Below, in pieces: positions 17,360 to 26,856 of a stretch of 64,000 nt of DNA. The DNA comes from Streptomyces orinoci (lineage in GTDB: Bacteria; Actinomycetota; Actinomycetes; Streptomycetales; Streptomycetaceae), in the NCBI RefSeq assembly GCF_003121295.1, contig NZ_PHNC01000031.1, positions 1,552,439 to 1,616,438 of the forward strand, written 5' to 3'. The notes under the pieces are model-generated. The model did not search any database, was not told where the DNA came from, and worked only from the letters and a program-made list of their open reading frames with translations. The stretch's first letter is position 1. The number at the start of each line of letters is the position of its first letter. The translations under genes were made by a program, and so were the position numbers.

Positions 17360-18130
17360 CTACGCGTCGCGCCTCTTCAGCACCGCATAGCCCCCCAGCA
17401 GCGCGGCCACCACCCACAGCACCATGATCCCCAGGCCGCCCCAGGGGCCATAGGGCGTCTCATCGGTGCCCGGGATCACCTGCATCACCTTCTGGCCGGC
17501 CTTGTCCGGCAGATAGTGGGCGACCTTCCTGGTGGCCGAGACCCCCTGCAGGATGTTGGAGATCAGGAAGAAGAACGGCATCAGAATGCCCAGCGACAGC
17601 ATGGGGCTGCGCAGCATCGCCGCCACACCCATCGAGAACATCGTGATCAGCGCCATATAGAGGCCGCCGCCGATGACCGCGCGCAGCACTCCGGGATCAC
17701 CGAGGTATGCCCGGTGATCACCCAGCATGGCCTGTCCCAGGAAAAAGGTGAGAAAGCTGGTGGCCATGCCAATGACCAGGGCCAGCAGCGTGGCAACAGT
17801 GATCTTGCTGAACAGGAAAACACCACGCTGGGGAACGGCGGCCAGCGAAGTGCGGATCATTCCGGTGCTGTATTCATTGGCGATCACCAGCACCCCGAAA
17901 ACGATCAATGCCAGCTGTCCCAGGCCCATGCCCGCGAAACTGATGAAGGTCGGGTCGAAAGTGAACTTCTCGCGGACCGAGAGCTTGTCGTAGTCGTCCC
18001 CGGCCAGCTTGCTGATCAGCGCCCCCAGTCCCACCGTCACCAGCACCGCGACCCCCAGCGTCCACACCGTGGACCGCACCGACCTGACCTTGGTCCACTC
18101 CGAACGCAGCACCTGTGCCGCCACCGCCAT
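17360..18130 (-). CDS. ABC-2 type transporter permease (second unit)
   Basis: A 256-residue permease, paralogue of the one at 14,722. It shares the start motif VLRSEWTKVRSVRSTVWTLG and the end KRRDA, and six membrane segments can be traced (for example LALIVFGVLVIANEYSTGMI and GIMVLWVVAALLGGYAVL). ATG at 18130 lies three bases after the stop of its ATPase gene, so the two form an operon. The substrate is unknown. Confidence 0.9.
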   Translation of the reverse strand: MAVAAQVLRSEWTKVRSVRSTVWTLGVAVLVTVGLGALISKLAGDDYDKLSVREKFTFDPTFISFAGMGLGQLALIVFGVLVIANEYSTGMIRTSLAAVPQRGVFLFSKITVATLLALVIGMATSFLTFFLGQAMLGDHRAYLGDPGVLRAVIGGGLYMALITMFSMGVAAMLRSPMLSLGILMPFFFLISNILQGVSATRKVAHYLPDKAGQKVMQVIPGTDETPYGPWGGLGIMVLWVVAALLGGYAVLKRRDA

Positions 18131-18133
18131 GGC

Positions 18134-19099
18134 TCACGACCCCTTCTTCTGCCAGTCGGCTCCCCAGCCCGCCTCCGGCGGCCGGGCCTGGTGGTTGGGA
18201 TGCGCGTGGTACTCCACCGCCCCGGCGGTCAGCCGCATAAACGCCTCCTCCAGCGAGGCCCGCTGGGGGCTGAGCTCATGCAGGGTGATCCGGTGCCGCG
18301 CGGCCAGCTCGCCCAGGTGCTCCGCGTCCTCGCCATGCACCTCCAGGGCGCCGTCCGCGGCCGGCACGGCGGTGATCCCGGCGCCGGAGAGCACATCGCG
18401 CAGCCGCTCGCCCTCCGGTGACCGCATCCGGACGAACGACCTGGAGTTCTGCGCGATGAACTCGGACATCGAGGTGTCCGCCAGCAGCCTGCCCTGGCCG
18501 ATGACGATCAAGTGCTCGGCGGTGAGCGCCATTTCGCTCATCAGGTGCGAGGAGACAAAGACCGTACGCCCCTGGGCGGCCAGCGACTTCATCAGATTGC
18601 GGATCCAGTGGATGCCTTCCGGATCAAGGCCGTTGACCGGTTCGTCGAACATCAGGATCTGGGGATCGCCCAACAGCGCGGCCGCGATGCCCAGTCGCTG
18701 CCCCATGCCCAGCGAGAAGCCCTTGGCGCGCTTACGGGCCACCGGGGTCAGGCCGACTACGTCCAGTACCTCACGCACGCGTACCGCATCGATGCCATTG
18801 CTCTGCGCCAGACACAGCAGATGGTTGTAGGCGCTGCGACCACCGTGGATCGCCTTGGCGTCCAGCAACGCGCCCACCGTGCGCAGGGGGTTGTGCAGCT
18901 GGCGGTAGTGCCTGCCGTCGATACGCACCGTGCCGCTGGTCGGATTGTCCAGATCCAGCATCATCCGCATGGTGGTGGACTTGCCCGCGCCATTGGGGCC
19001 CAGGAAACCGGTGACCATGCCCGGCCGTACGGTGCAGGTCAGACCGTCAACGGCGAGCTTGTCGCCATAGCGCTTGGTCAAGCCCTCAAGCTCGATCAT
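18134..19099 (-). CDS. ABC transporter ATPase (second unit)
   Basis: A 321-residue ABC-2 exporter ATPase. Walker A GPNGAGKST (about 38-46), signature SLGMGQRLGIA, Walker B ILMFDEP and VFVSSHLMSEMAL are all intact. Most of its length matches the ATPase at 15,579, so the two units arose by duplication, but it lacks the Pro/Ala tail. ATG at 19099 starts at MIELEGLTKRYG. It is co-transcribed with the permease at 17,360. Confidence 0.92.
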   Translation of the reverse strand: MIELEGLTKRYGDKLAVDGLTCTVRPGMVTGFLGPNGAGKSTTMRMMLDLDNPTSGTVRIDGRHYRQLHNPLRTVGALLDAKAIHGGRSAYNHLLCLAQSNGIDAVRVREVLDVVGLTPVARKRAKGFSLGMGQRLGIAAALLGDPQILMFDEPVNGLDPEGIHWIRNLMKSLAAQGRTVFVSSHLMSEMALTAEHLIVIGQGRLLADTSMSEFIAQNSRSFVRMRSPEGERLRDVLSGAGITAVPAADGALEVHGEDAEHLGELAARHRITLHELSPQRASLEEAFMRLTAGAVEYHAHPNHQARPPEAGWGADWQKKGS

Positions 19100-19249
19100 T
19101 CAGCCACGGTAAGGGCGCCCGGAGCCATCCGCCACCGGAGCGGCAGGGTCCGTACCCGCCCACGTGCCGCGCGGCAAGCCGCCCCCCGTGTGGGCATCGT
19201 CCGCCCATATGCGGCCTACCGCGGAAAACCGTGGGAAAGGAAAGCGCGC

Positions 19250-20188
19250 CTAGCGGCTCTGCTGGGCCGGCACCCCGCGCGAGATCGGCTCGTCGTCCCC
19301 CGGCACCCCGGCCGCGGCCACCGCCGCGCCGGTCAGCGTGGCCAGCATCTCGCGGACATTGGTCAGCTGGGCGTTGATGGAGTCCCGGCGGTTGGTGAGG
19401 GCCGCCAGCTCCCGCTCGGATTCGCTGCGGATACGGTCCGCCTTGGCATTGGCGTCGGCCACGATGTCCTCGGCCTGGCGCTGCGCGGTCTCCACCGTCT
19501 GCCGGGCCCGGCGCTCCGCGTCGGTGCGCAGCTTCTCCGCCTCCAGGCGCAACTGCTCGGCGCGGTGCTCGATTTCGGCCAGCCGCTTCTCCGCCTTGGC
19601 CTGCCGGGAGGCCAGATCGCGCTCGGACTGCTCGCGCCGCTTGGCCAGATTGGTCTCGAAGTCGGCCGCCGCCTGGGCCGCCTTGGCGCGCGTCTCCTCG
19701 AAGAGGGCGTCCGCCTCCTCCCGCTTGGACTGCGCGTCCTTCTGCGCCTCGGCCCGCAGGGTGGCCGCGTCGCCCTTGGCCTTCTCCACGATCCGGGCGC
19801 CCTCGTCCTCCGCCTTGGCCTTGCGGTCGGCGGCGAAGGACTCGGCGTCATTGCGCACCTGCTGGGCCGCCGACTCGGCGAGCTCGCGGTGCTGCTCGGC
19901 CGCCCGACGGGCCTCCTCACGCAGATCCTTGGCCTCTTCCTCGGCCAGCCGAAGGATCTTCTCGACCCGCGCCCCGAGCCCCGCGTACGACGGCTCGGAG
20001 TCGTTGATCTGCGCCTGAGCGTTCTGCGTTTCGAGGTGCAGCTCCTCGATGCGCTTTTCCAGAGAGGTGATCCGGGCCAGTGCGCTGTCACGGTCGGCGA
20101 CGAGCTTGGTAATGCGGTCGTCCACCTGGCCGCGGTCGTATCCACGCCGCACGAGCTCGAAGCCGAAGGGGGAGGAAGTGTCGCTCAT
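19250..20188 (-). CDS. filP: FilP, intermediate-filament-like coiled-coil protein
   Basis: The 312-residue protein has a short N-terminal DivIVA-like head (FGFELVRRGYDRGQVDDRI) and an almost continuous coiled coil (about 25-285) rich in Glu, Ala and Arg. In S. coelicolor FilP forms filaments at the hyphal tip that give stiffness and interact with the polarity protein DivIVA. Its place directly downstream of scy matches the S. coelicolor order. ATG at 20188 has an AGGAACC ribosome site. A separate promoter is possible in the 124-base gap before it. Confidence 0.93.
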   Translation of the reverse strand: MSDTSSPFGFELVRRGYDRGQVDDRITKLVADRDSALARITSLEKRIEELHLETQNAQAQINDSEPSYAGLGARVEKILRLAEEEAKDLREEARRAAEQHRELAESAAQQVRNDAESFAADRKAKAEDEGARIVEKAKGDAATLRAEAQKDAQSKREEADALFEETRAKAAQAAADFETNLAKRREQSERDLASRQAKAEKRLAEIEHRAEQLRLEAEKLRTDAERRARQTVETAQRQAEDIVADANAKADRIRSESERELAALTNRRDSINAQLTNVREMLATLTGAAVAAAGVPGDDEPISRGVPAQQSR

Positions 20189-20226
20189 GGGGTTCCTGTC
20201 GAAAGAGACCGGTGAGGTGATAGAGG

Positions 20227-20255
20227 GAATCCTAGGGGCGATAGCGGCGTGTCAA
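20227..20255 (-). promoter_or_regulatory. Possible filP promoter
   Basis: Minus-strand TTGACA (20255-20250) is a consensus -35 box. A TAGGAT (20234-20229, spacing 15) or GGATTC (20232-20227, spacing 17) follows as -10. The site lies about 40 bases before the filP start and would let filP be made independently of scy. Confidence 0.45.
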
Positions 20256-20312
20256 GGGGCAGATGGTTGTACTCGTGTGGGAGATCTGGAAAATGTCCCC
20301 CCGATTGAGTGG

Positions 20313-23300
20313 CTACTTTCCAGACTGCTTACCACCCGATCGAGTTGAGCCGACACCAGCGGTCGCCTTCACCCCGCCCTCCTTGGAGCCGCCTGCCCCG
20401 GGGGACTCAAATGATTCCAACGCCTCCAACACGTCCTGGACACGGGAAATCTCGGCGTTGATGTCCTTGCGCCGGCGCATCAGCGCCTCCAACTCCCGCT
20501 TGCCCTCCTCGACAAGGGCCTCCGCCTCGGCGGTGGCCTCGGTGCGCAGGCGCTCCGCCTCGCGTACCGCGGCGGCCTTCTTCTGCTCGGCCTCCTTCAG
20601 CAGGCCCTCGGCCTTCTTCACCGCGGCGATGCGCACCTTGCTCGCCTCACCACTGGCGTCCGACAGCATCTGCTTGGCCTTGGCCTCCGCCTCGGCGAGC
20701 TGCTCGGTGGCCGCGGCCACCAGCTTGTCGCAGCGCTCGCCGGCCGACTGCATCGCCTCGGCCACCTCCCGGCGGGCCCGCTCGTGCAGCTCCTCGACCT
20801 CACTCTCGATCCGGGTACGCAGCTCCTCGGCCCGCTCCCTTATGGCGGTGGCGTCCCCGCGCGCCTCGGACAGCAGCGAGTCGGCGTCCGTACGGGCCTG
20901 CTCCACCAGCGAGTTGCTCTCGCCGGTGGCCTCGGCCACGATCCGCTCGGCCTCCTTGCGGGCCGCGCCGACCATGGCGTCGGCCTGCTCCTCGGCCGCG
21001 GCGGCCGACTTGACCGCCTCCTCCTGCGCCTTGGCCACCAGCGCGTCGGCCTGCTCGGCCGCCTCGGTACGGCGCCGGGCCGCCGCCTCGCGCGCCTCAT
21101 CGACCGTACGCTCGGCCTCTTCGAGCGCCTCGGTACGGATCCGCTCCGCCTCCAGCACCGCATCCGCCTTCAACTTGGCCGAATCCGCACGGGTGCTGTT
21201 GGCGTTCTCCTGGGCCGCGCTCAGCGCCGCCTGCGCCTCGGCCGCCATCCGCTCCGCCTCCGCGGTGGCCTCGGCGATCAGCTCGTCCGCCTGCGAAGCC
21301 GCCTCCGCACGGCGGGAGTTGGCCGCCTCGCGGGCCTCGTCGGCGATCCGCTCCGCCTCCCGGCGGGCGCTTTCCAGCACCTCGGCCGCGTCCCGGCGGG
21401 TGCGCTCCGCCTCCGCGGCCGCGTCCGCCACCATCCGCTCGGCCTCGCCACCGGCCTCGGCCAGCCGGACCCGGGCCGCCTCCTGGGCCTCCACCAGCGT
21501 GGACTCGGCCTCCGCCCGCAGCTTCTCGCCCTCGTCCGCGGCCTTGGCGATCAGCTCGTCCGCCTGCCGGGCCGCCTCCGCCCGGTGGGCGCCCGCCTGC
21601 TTGCGGGCCTCGTCCACGATCCGGTCGGCGTCCTCCTGCGCCGAAGAGGTCAGCTCCGCCGCCTCGTTGACGATCCGCTCGGCCTCGGCATGCCCGTCCG
21701 CGCGCATCTTGTTGGCGTCCTCGCGGGCCTCCGCCCGGGTGCGCGCCGCGTCCTGCTCGGCCTGGGCCAGCGCGTCCGAGGCGTCGGTACGCATCTGCTG
21801 CGCCCGCGCCGAGGCGTCCGCCACCAGCCGGTCCGCCTCCGCGGTCGCCTTGGCCAGCAGCTCGTCCGCCTGCTGCGCCGCCTCCATCCGGTGGGCGTCG
21901 GCCGCGTCCCGCGCCTCGTCCACCGTACGGGCGGCCTCCGCCACCAGCCGCTCGGCCTCGGCCCGCGCCTCGGCGCGCTCCGCCTCCGCGGTCTCGATCG
22001 CCTCCTGGAGCGTGCCCGCCGCCTCGGTACGCAGCCGCTCCGCCTCCGCAGCGCCCTCGGCGCGCTCGGCCTCGGCCGCCTGACGGGCCTGAGCCAGGGC
22101 GCGCTCGGCCTCGTCCACCAGCTTGCCGCTCTCCGCGGTGGCCTCGGCGATCAGCTCGTCCGCCTGCCGGGCCGCCTCGGTGCGCTTGGCATGGGCCGTC
22201 TGCCGCGCCTCCTCCAGAACCCGGGCGGCCTCCTCCTCCACGCCACGGGCCTCGGCGATGGCGTCGGCGATGGTGCGCTCGGCCATCTCCTGGGCGGCCT
22301 CGGTGGCCGCCTGGGCCTCGGCGCGCAGCCGCGCCGCGTCCTGACCGGCCCGCTCCCGCTCGGAGTGCGCCTCGGACCGGACCCGGTCCGCCTCCTGCTG
22401 CGCCTCGCTCAGGGTGCGCTCGGCGTTGTGCTCGGCCGCCGAGCGCAGCCCGGCGATCTCCTCCTCGGCCTGCTCATGCAGTCCGGCCACCGCATCCCGC
22501 ACCTGCTGGGCGGTCGCCTCGGCCGCCGAGACCAGCTCGGCCGCCCGCTGCTCGGCCTCCTCGACCAGGCGCTCCGCCTCGGCCTGGGCCTCGGCCACCC
22601 GCTTGCGGGCAGCCGCCAGCAGCTCCTCGCTCTGCTCATGCGCCGCCTGGCGCTCGGCCTGGGCCTCGCTCCGGGCGTCACCCAGCAGCTCCTCGGCCTC
22701 CCGGCGGCGGCGCGCGGCCTCCTCCTGGGCGGCGGCCAGCGCCTCGGCCGCCTCGGCGGCGGTCCGTTCGGCGGCCGCGTTGGCCTCGGCCCGCACCCGG
22801 TCGGCGGTCTCCTGGGCCTCGGTACGCAGCCGCTCCGCCTCCGCGGTGGCCTCGGCCAGCAGCCGGGCCCCGGCCGTCTCGCCCTCGGCCCGGGCGGCCG
22901 ACGCCTCCTCGGCCGCCTCGGCACGCAGCCGCTCGGCCTCCTGCTCGGCCTGCGCGGTCAGGGCGCGCACCCGCTCGGCCGCCTCGGTACGCAGCCGCTC
23001 CGTCTCCTCGGCCGTCTCCCGGCGCAGCCGCTCGGCCTCGGTGCGTGCCTCGCGCAGTGCCGACTCGGCGGACTCAAGACGCTGCTCGGCCTCGGTACGC
23101 AGCCGGTCCAGCTCCTCGGACGCCTCCTGGAGCCGGGCCGCCGCGGCCCGCTCGGCCTCCTCCCGCGTCTTCGCCGCCGCCTCGGCGGCCTCGGCGCGGG
23201 TGCGCTCGGCGTGGTCCTCGGCCTCCTCGGCCATCTCCTCGGCCTCGGTACGGGCCCGCGCCAGCAGCTCCTCGGCCTGCTTGCGCGCCGCCGCCGACCG

Positions 23301-24851
23301 CTCGGCCGCCTCGGCGCGCACCCGCTCGCTCTCCGCGGTGGCCGCCGCCCGGGTCTCCTCGGCGTTGGCCTTGGCCTTGACCAGCAGCTCCTCGGCGGTC
23401 CCGGCCGCCTCCTCGATCTGCTGCAGGGCCTTCTTACGGGCCTCGGCCCGGATCCGCTCGGCCTCCTCGCCCGCCTCGGCGCGCAGCTGCTCGGCCTCGG
23501 CACGCAGCCGCCGGGCCTCCTCCTGGAGCTCGACCGTCTTGGCCCGGTACTCCTTGGTGTCGTCCTTGGCCGCGCCCTTGAGCTGCTCGGCGGTGTCCTC
23601 CGCCTGCGCCCGCAGCCGCTCGGCCTCCGCCTGTGCCTCCCGGCGGATCCGCTCGGCCTCGGCGGCCGCCGCCTTGGTGGTGGCCCGGGCCTCCTCGGAG
23701 GCCTTGGACAGCACCTCCTCCGCGGTACGGGCGGCCTGGGCCAGCCGCGCCGCCGAGTCCTCGGCGGCCTCGTTACGGGCCTTCTCCGCGGCCTCCGCGA
23801 TCAGCCGCTCCGCCTCGGCGGCGGCGTCGGCGCGCAGCTGCTCGGCCTCCGCGCGCAGCGCCTCGGCCTCCTTGGTGGCCTCGCCCACCAGCCGGGCGAC
23901 CTCGGCCTTGGCGGTACGGGTGCGCTGTTCGTTCTCCGACTCGGCCTCGCTCAGCCGGGCCGAGGCCGTCTGACTCGCCTGGGCCAGCAGCTTCTCCGCC
24001 TCGGCCCGCGCCTCGCGCAGCGCGGCGTCGGCCTCCTGCATCCGGGCCTCGGCGGCCCGGGTCAGCTCGGCGGCCGTGCTGCGGGCCTGGTCGGACTCGG
24101 CGCTGGTGGCCGTGCGCAGCTGCTCGGCGTGCTCGGTGGCCTCCTGGGCCTGGGCGGAGGCGGCGGTCAGCAGCCGCTCGGCGTCGGTGCGCGCCCGGCG
24201 CAGGATCGCTTCGGCTTCGGCCCGCGCCTCCTCGGCGGCCACACTCAGCCGGGCCCGGGCCTCCTCGGTCAGCCGCCGCGCCTCGGCGCGCGCCGCCGAC
24301 AGGGCCTGCTCGGCCTCGGCGCGGGACTCCTCCAGCAGCCGGCGGGCCTGTGACTCGGTACGGGCCCGCAGCTGTTCGGCCCAGGCGACGTTCTCATTGA
24401 CATGCGACTCGACGGTCTGGCGGCGCTCATTGAGCTCCTCGTCCAGCCGCTGACGGCGGGCCACGGCCTCGGCGTGCAGCTCGGCGTCCAGCCGGGCCTG
24501 CCGCTCGGCGGCCTCCTGGAGCAGCCGCTGGGTCTGGGCCCGGGCCTCGCGCAACTCCCGCTCGGCGTCGGTGCGCAGCTGGTCGGCCTGGATCTGGGCA
24601 TTGCGCAGCAGCTGCTCGGCCTGGTAGTCGAGACCGGCCGCGTCATAGGCGGGGCGGTGGGCCAGGGCGCGGCGCGCCTCATGGAGCTTGGCGCGCAGCA
24701 CCTCGACTTGGTAGCCGAGGTCATCGGCGTGCTGGACCGCCTTCTCCCGCTCGGTCTTCAGCCGCTCCATCTCGGCCTCGAACTTCGAGAGGTGGTCGGC
24801 CTCCTCCAATTGACTCTCGTGGCGCTCGTAGCCCCGCACAGCGCGGTCCAT
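20313..24851 (-). CDS. scy: Scy, giant coiled-coil polarity scaffold
   Basis: A 1,512-residue coiled-coil protein. Scy gathers DivIVA and FilP at the hyphal tip and decides where polar growth starts. The N-terminal part (YERHESQLEEADHLSKFEAEMERLKTEREKA..., split here) is the conserved head. The rest is dominated by Ala/Glu/Arg repeats such as EAERLRTEAAE, the 51-residue coiled-coil periodicity described for Scy and FilP. S. coelicolor Scy is about 1,330 residues, so this copy is clearly longer. ATG at 24851 has AGGGGA upstream; a GTG at 24839 is an alternative start. Long open frames on the other strand are by-products of the biased codons. Confidence 0.93.
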   Translation of the reverse strand: MDRAVRGYERHESQLEEADHLSKFEAEMERLKTEREKAVQHADDLGYQVEVLRAKLHEARRALAHRPAYDAAGLDYQAEQLLRNAQIQADQLRTDAERELREARAQTQRLLQEAAERQARLDAELHAEAVARRQRLDEELNERRQTVESHVNENVAWAEQLRARTESQARRLLEESRAEAEQALSAARAEARRLTEEARARLSVAAEEARAEAEAILRRARTDAERLLTAASAQAQEATEHAEQLRTATSAESDQARSTAAELTRAAEARMQEADAALREARAEAEKLLAQASQTASARLSEAESENEQRTRTAKAEVARLVGEATKEAEALRAEAEQLRADAAAEAERLIAEAAEKARNEAAEDSAARLAQAARTAEEVLSKASEEARATTKAAAAEAERIRREAQAEAERLRAQAEDTAEQLKGAAKDDTKEYRAKTVELQEEARRLRAEAEQLRAEAGEEAERIRAEARKKALQQIEEAAGTAEELLVKAKANAEETRAAATAESERVRAEAAERSAAARKQAEELLARARTEAEEMAEEAEDHAERTRAEAAEAAAKTREEAERAAAARLQEASEELDRLRTEAEQRLESAESALREARTEAERLRRETAEETERLRTEAAERVRALTAQAEQEAERLRAEAAEEASAARAEGETAGARLLAEATAEAERLRTEAQETADRVRAEANAAAERTAAEAAEALAAAQEEAARRRREAEELLGDARSEAQAERQAAHEQSEELLAAARKRVAEAQAEAERLVEEAEQRAAELVSAAEATAQQVRDAVAGLHEQAEEEIAGLRSAAEHNAERTLSEAQQEADRVRSEAHSERERAGQDAARLRAEAQAATEAAQEMAERTIADAIAEARGVEEEAARVLEEARQTAHAKRTEAARQADELIAEATAESGKLVDEAERALAQARQAAEAERAEGAAEAERLRTEAAGTLQEAIETAEAERAEARAEAERLVAEAARTVDEARDAADAHRMEAAQQADELLAKATAEADRLVADASARAQQMRTDASDALAQAEQDAARTRAEAREDANKMRADGHAEAERIVNEAAELTSSAQEDADRIVDEARKQAGAHRAEAARQADELIAKAADEGEKLRAEAESTLVEAQEAARVRLAEAGGEAERMVADAAAEAERTRRDAAEVLESARREAERIADEAREAANSRRAEAASQADELIAEATAEAERMAAEAQAALSAAQENANSTRADSAKLKADAVLEAERIRTEALEEAERTVDEAREAAARRRTEAAEQADALVAKAQEEAVKSAAAAEEQADAMVGAARKEAERIVAEATGESNSLVEQARTDADSLLSEARGDATAIRERAEELRTRIESEVEELHERARREVAEAMQSAGERCDKLVAAATEQLAEAEAKAKQMLSDASGEASKVRIAAVKKAEGLLKEAEQKKAAAVREAERLRTEATAEAEALVEEGKRELEALMRRRKDINAEISRVQDVLEALESFESPGAGGSKEGGVKATAGVGSTRSGGKQSGK

Positions 24852-25012
24852 CCGTCCCCTGGTCGCGTCGGTGGCCGGCCCCGTACTGCGTGTGGTGGAA
24901 ACCCGGAGCCCGCCCTTCCGAAGAAATGGTGTCAGATCATCGGCACAGCCTGGGCCGGGCCCCACCCGCGCCCCGGCCGAACCTGCACTCTACCGGCCGG
25001 GGAAGGTGTGGG

Positions 25013-25453
25013 TCAGTGCTCCTCGGCGCGGCGGGGTGCCGAGGTGACGAGTTCGGTGAGCACGCCATGGCAGTCCTTGGGGTGCAGGAAGGTGATGCGC
25101 GAGCCCATGGAGCCGGTGCGCGGCTCGTCGTAGAGCACCCTGACGCCCTTGTCCCGGGTGGCCTGGGCGTCGCCGTCCACATCGGCGGTGCCGAAGGCGA
25201 TGTGATGGACCCCTTCCCCGTTCCTGGCAAGCCACTTGGCGACGGTGGAGTCCTCCCGGACGGGCTCCAGCAGCTGCAGATAGGAGGCGCCGCCGTCGGA
25301 GGTCTCATTGATCTTCAACATGGCCTCGCGAACGCCCTGTTCCTCGTTGACCTCGGTGTGGAACACCTCGAAGCCATAAGTGGCACGGTAGAACTCGACG
25401 GTCTTGTCGAGGTCGAAGCAGGCGATCCCGATGTGGTCGATGCGCGTCAGCAT
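25013..25453 (-). CDS. mce: Methylmalonyl-CoA epimerase
   Basis: A 146-residue vicinal-oxygen-chelate enzyme that interconverts (S)- and (R)-methylmalonyl-CoA between propionyl-CoA carboxylase and methylmalonyl-CoA mutase. The metal-site pattern is seen: RIDHIGIACFDLD (His near residue 7), QLLEPV, GVHHIAFGTADVD (His) and the C-terminal DCHGVLTEL (Glu). ATG at 25453 is the natural start. It lies head to head with the thiolase gene, sharing a 138-base promoter region, and near meaB, which fits B12-dependent acyl-CoA metabolism. Confidence 0.94.
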   Translation of the reverse strand: MLTRIDHIGIACFDLDKTVEFYRATYGFEVFHTEVNEEQGVREAMLKINETSDGGASYLQLLEPVREDSTVAKWLARNGEGVHHIAFGTADVDGDAQATRDKGVRVLYDEPRTGSMGSRITFLHPKDCHGVLTELVTSAPRRAEEH

Positions 25454-25591
25454 GGAACCAGTGCACCGCCGTACGGTTGGTTACGCAACGTGCGCGCGAT
25501 CACACCACGGGGCCGGTGACCGCGGCCGTACCGCTCAGTACATTGACGAAACCACGTCACCGCCCGACATCCGCCCGAAGGAGCCGTGTTC

Positions 25592-26803
25592 ATGTCTGGT
25601 ACGAACGGTCCGACCGGTACCACCTCTGTGATCGTCGCGGGCGCCCGGACGCCCATGGGCCGGCTGCTCGGCTCGCTGCGCTCGTTCTCCGCGGCCGACC
25701 TGGGCGGGGCGGCCATCAAGGCCGCGCTCGACCGGGCGGGCATAGGGGGCGACCAGGTCCAGTACGTGATCATGGGTCAGGTGCTGCAGGCCGGCGCCGG
25801 CCAGATCCCGGCCCGCCAGGCGGCGGTCAAGGCCGGCATCCCGATGAACGTCCCCGCGCTGACCGTCAACAAGGTCTGTCTGTCCGGCCTGGACGCCATC
25901 GCGCTGGCCGACCAGCTCATCCGGGCCGGGGAGTTCGAGATCGTGGTGGCCGGCGGCCAGGAGTCGATGACCAACGCCCCGCATCTGCTGCCCAAGTCGC
26001 GCGAGGGCTACAAGTACGGCGCCGTGGAGATGCTGGACGCCATGGCCTACGACGGACTGACCGACCCCTTTGAGCACATCGCCATGGGGGAGTCCACCGA
26101 GAAGCACAACACCCGTCTGGGCATCCGCCGCGAGGAGCAGGACGAGGTGGGTGCGGCCTCCCACCAGCGGGCCGCGGCCGCCCAGAAGAACGGCCTGTTC
26201 GAGGCGGAGATCACCCCGGTCGAGATCCCGCAGCGCAAGGGCGAGCCGGTCATCTTCAGCCGGGACGAGGGCATCCGGCCGGAGACCACCGTGGAGTCGC
26301 TGGGCAAGCTGCGGCCGGCCTTCGCCAAGGACGGCACCATCACGGCCGGCACCGCCTCGCAGATCTCCGACGGTGCCGCGGCGGTGGTGGTGATGAGCAA
26401 GGCCAAGGCCGAGGAACTGGGCCTGGAGTGGATCGCCGAGATCGGCGCGCACGGCAATGTGGCCGGGCCGGACAACTCCCTTCAGTCGCAGCCCTCCAAC
26501 GCCATCAAGCACGCACTGGCCAAGGAGGGCCTGGGCGTTGACGACCTCGATCTGATCGAGATCAATGAGGCATTTGCGGCCGTAGTGGTCCAGTCAATGA
26601 AGGATCTGGGCGTTTCCCTGGAAAAGGTGAACGTCAACGGCGGGGCCATCGCGTTGGGTCACCCCATCGGCATGTCCGGTGCCCGGGTGGTGCTGCACCT
26701 GGCGCTGGAGCTCAAGCGGCGCGGCGGCGGGATCGGCGCGGCGGCGCTGTGCGGTGGCGGCGGCCAGGGTGACGCGCTGATCCTGCGCGTACCCGGCAAG
26801 TGA
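25592..26803 (+). CDS. Acetyl-CoA acetyltransferase (thiolase)
   Basis: The 403-residue thiolase makes or cleaves acetoacetyl-CoA. The acylated Cys is in NKVCLSGLDAIALA (about 90-103), and the His and second Cys motifs NGGAIALGHPIGMSG and GGGGQGDA/CGGGGQ are intact near the C-terminus. ATG at 25592 is preferred because the GAAGGAG site at 25577-25583 is 8 bases away; a GTG at 25586 is too close. A TTGACG box lies at 25543-25548, inside TGACG...CGTCA arms. meaB follows after 53 bases and is probably in the same operon. Confidence 0.93.
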   Translation: MSGTNGPTGTTSVIVAGARTPMGRLLGSLRSFSAADLGGAAIKAALDRAGIGGDQVQYVIMGQVLQAGAGQIPARQAAVKAGIPMNVPALTVNKVCLSGLDAIALADQLIRAGEFEIVVAGGQESMTNAPHLLPKSREGYKYGAVEMLDAMAYDGLTDPFEHIAMGESTEKHNTRLGIRREEQDEVGAASHQRAAAAQKNGLFEAEITPVEIPQRKGEPVIFSRDEGIRPETTVESLGKLRPAFAKDGTITAGTASQISDGAAAVVVMSKAKAEELGLEWIAEIGAHGNVAGPDNSLQSQPSNAIKHALAKEGLGVDDLDLIEINEAFAAVVVQSMKDLGVSLEKVNVNGGAIALGHPIGMSGARVVLHLALELKRRGGGIGAAALCGGGGQGDALILRVPGK

Positions 26804-26856
26804 GCCGTCCCGGCACTGCCTTTCAGCACTGACCGCACATTCGGAACGGAGCGGAT

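Noticed and set aside
20784..24353. A 1,189-codon open frame on the plus strand opposite scy
   Set aside because: The text is Leu/Gly/Arg low-complexity, the mirror image of the Ala/Glu/Arg repeats of scy. The minus-strand protein has conserved head and repeats.
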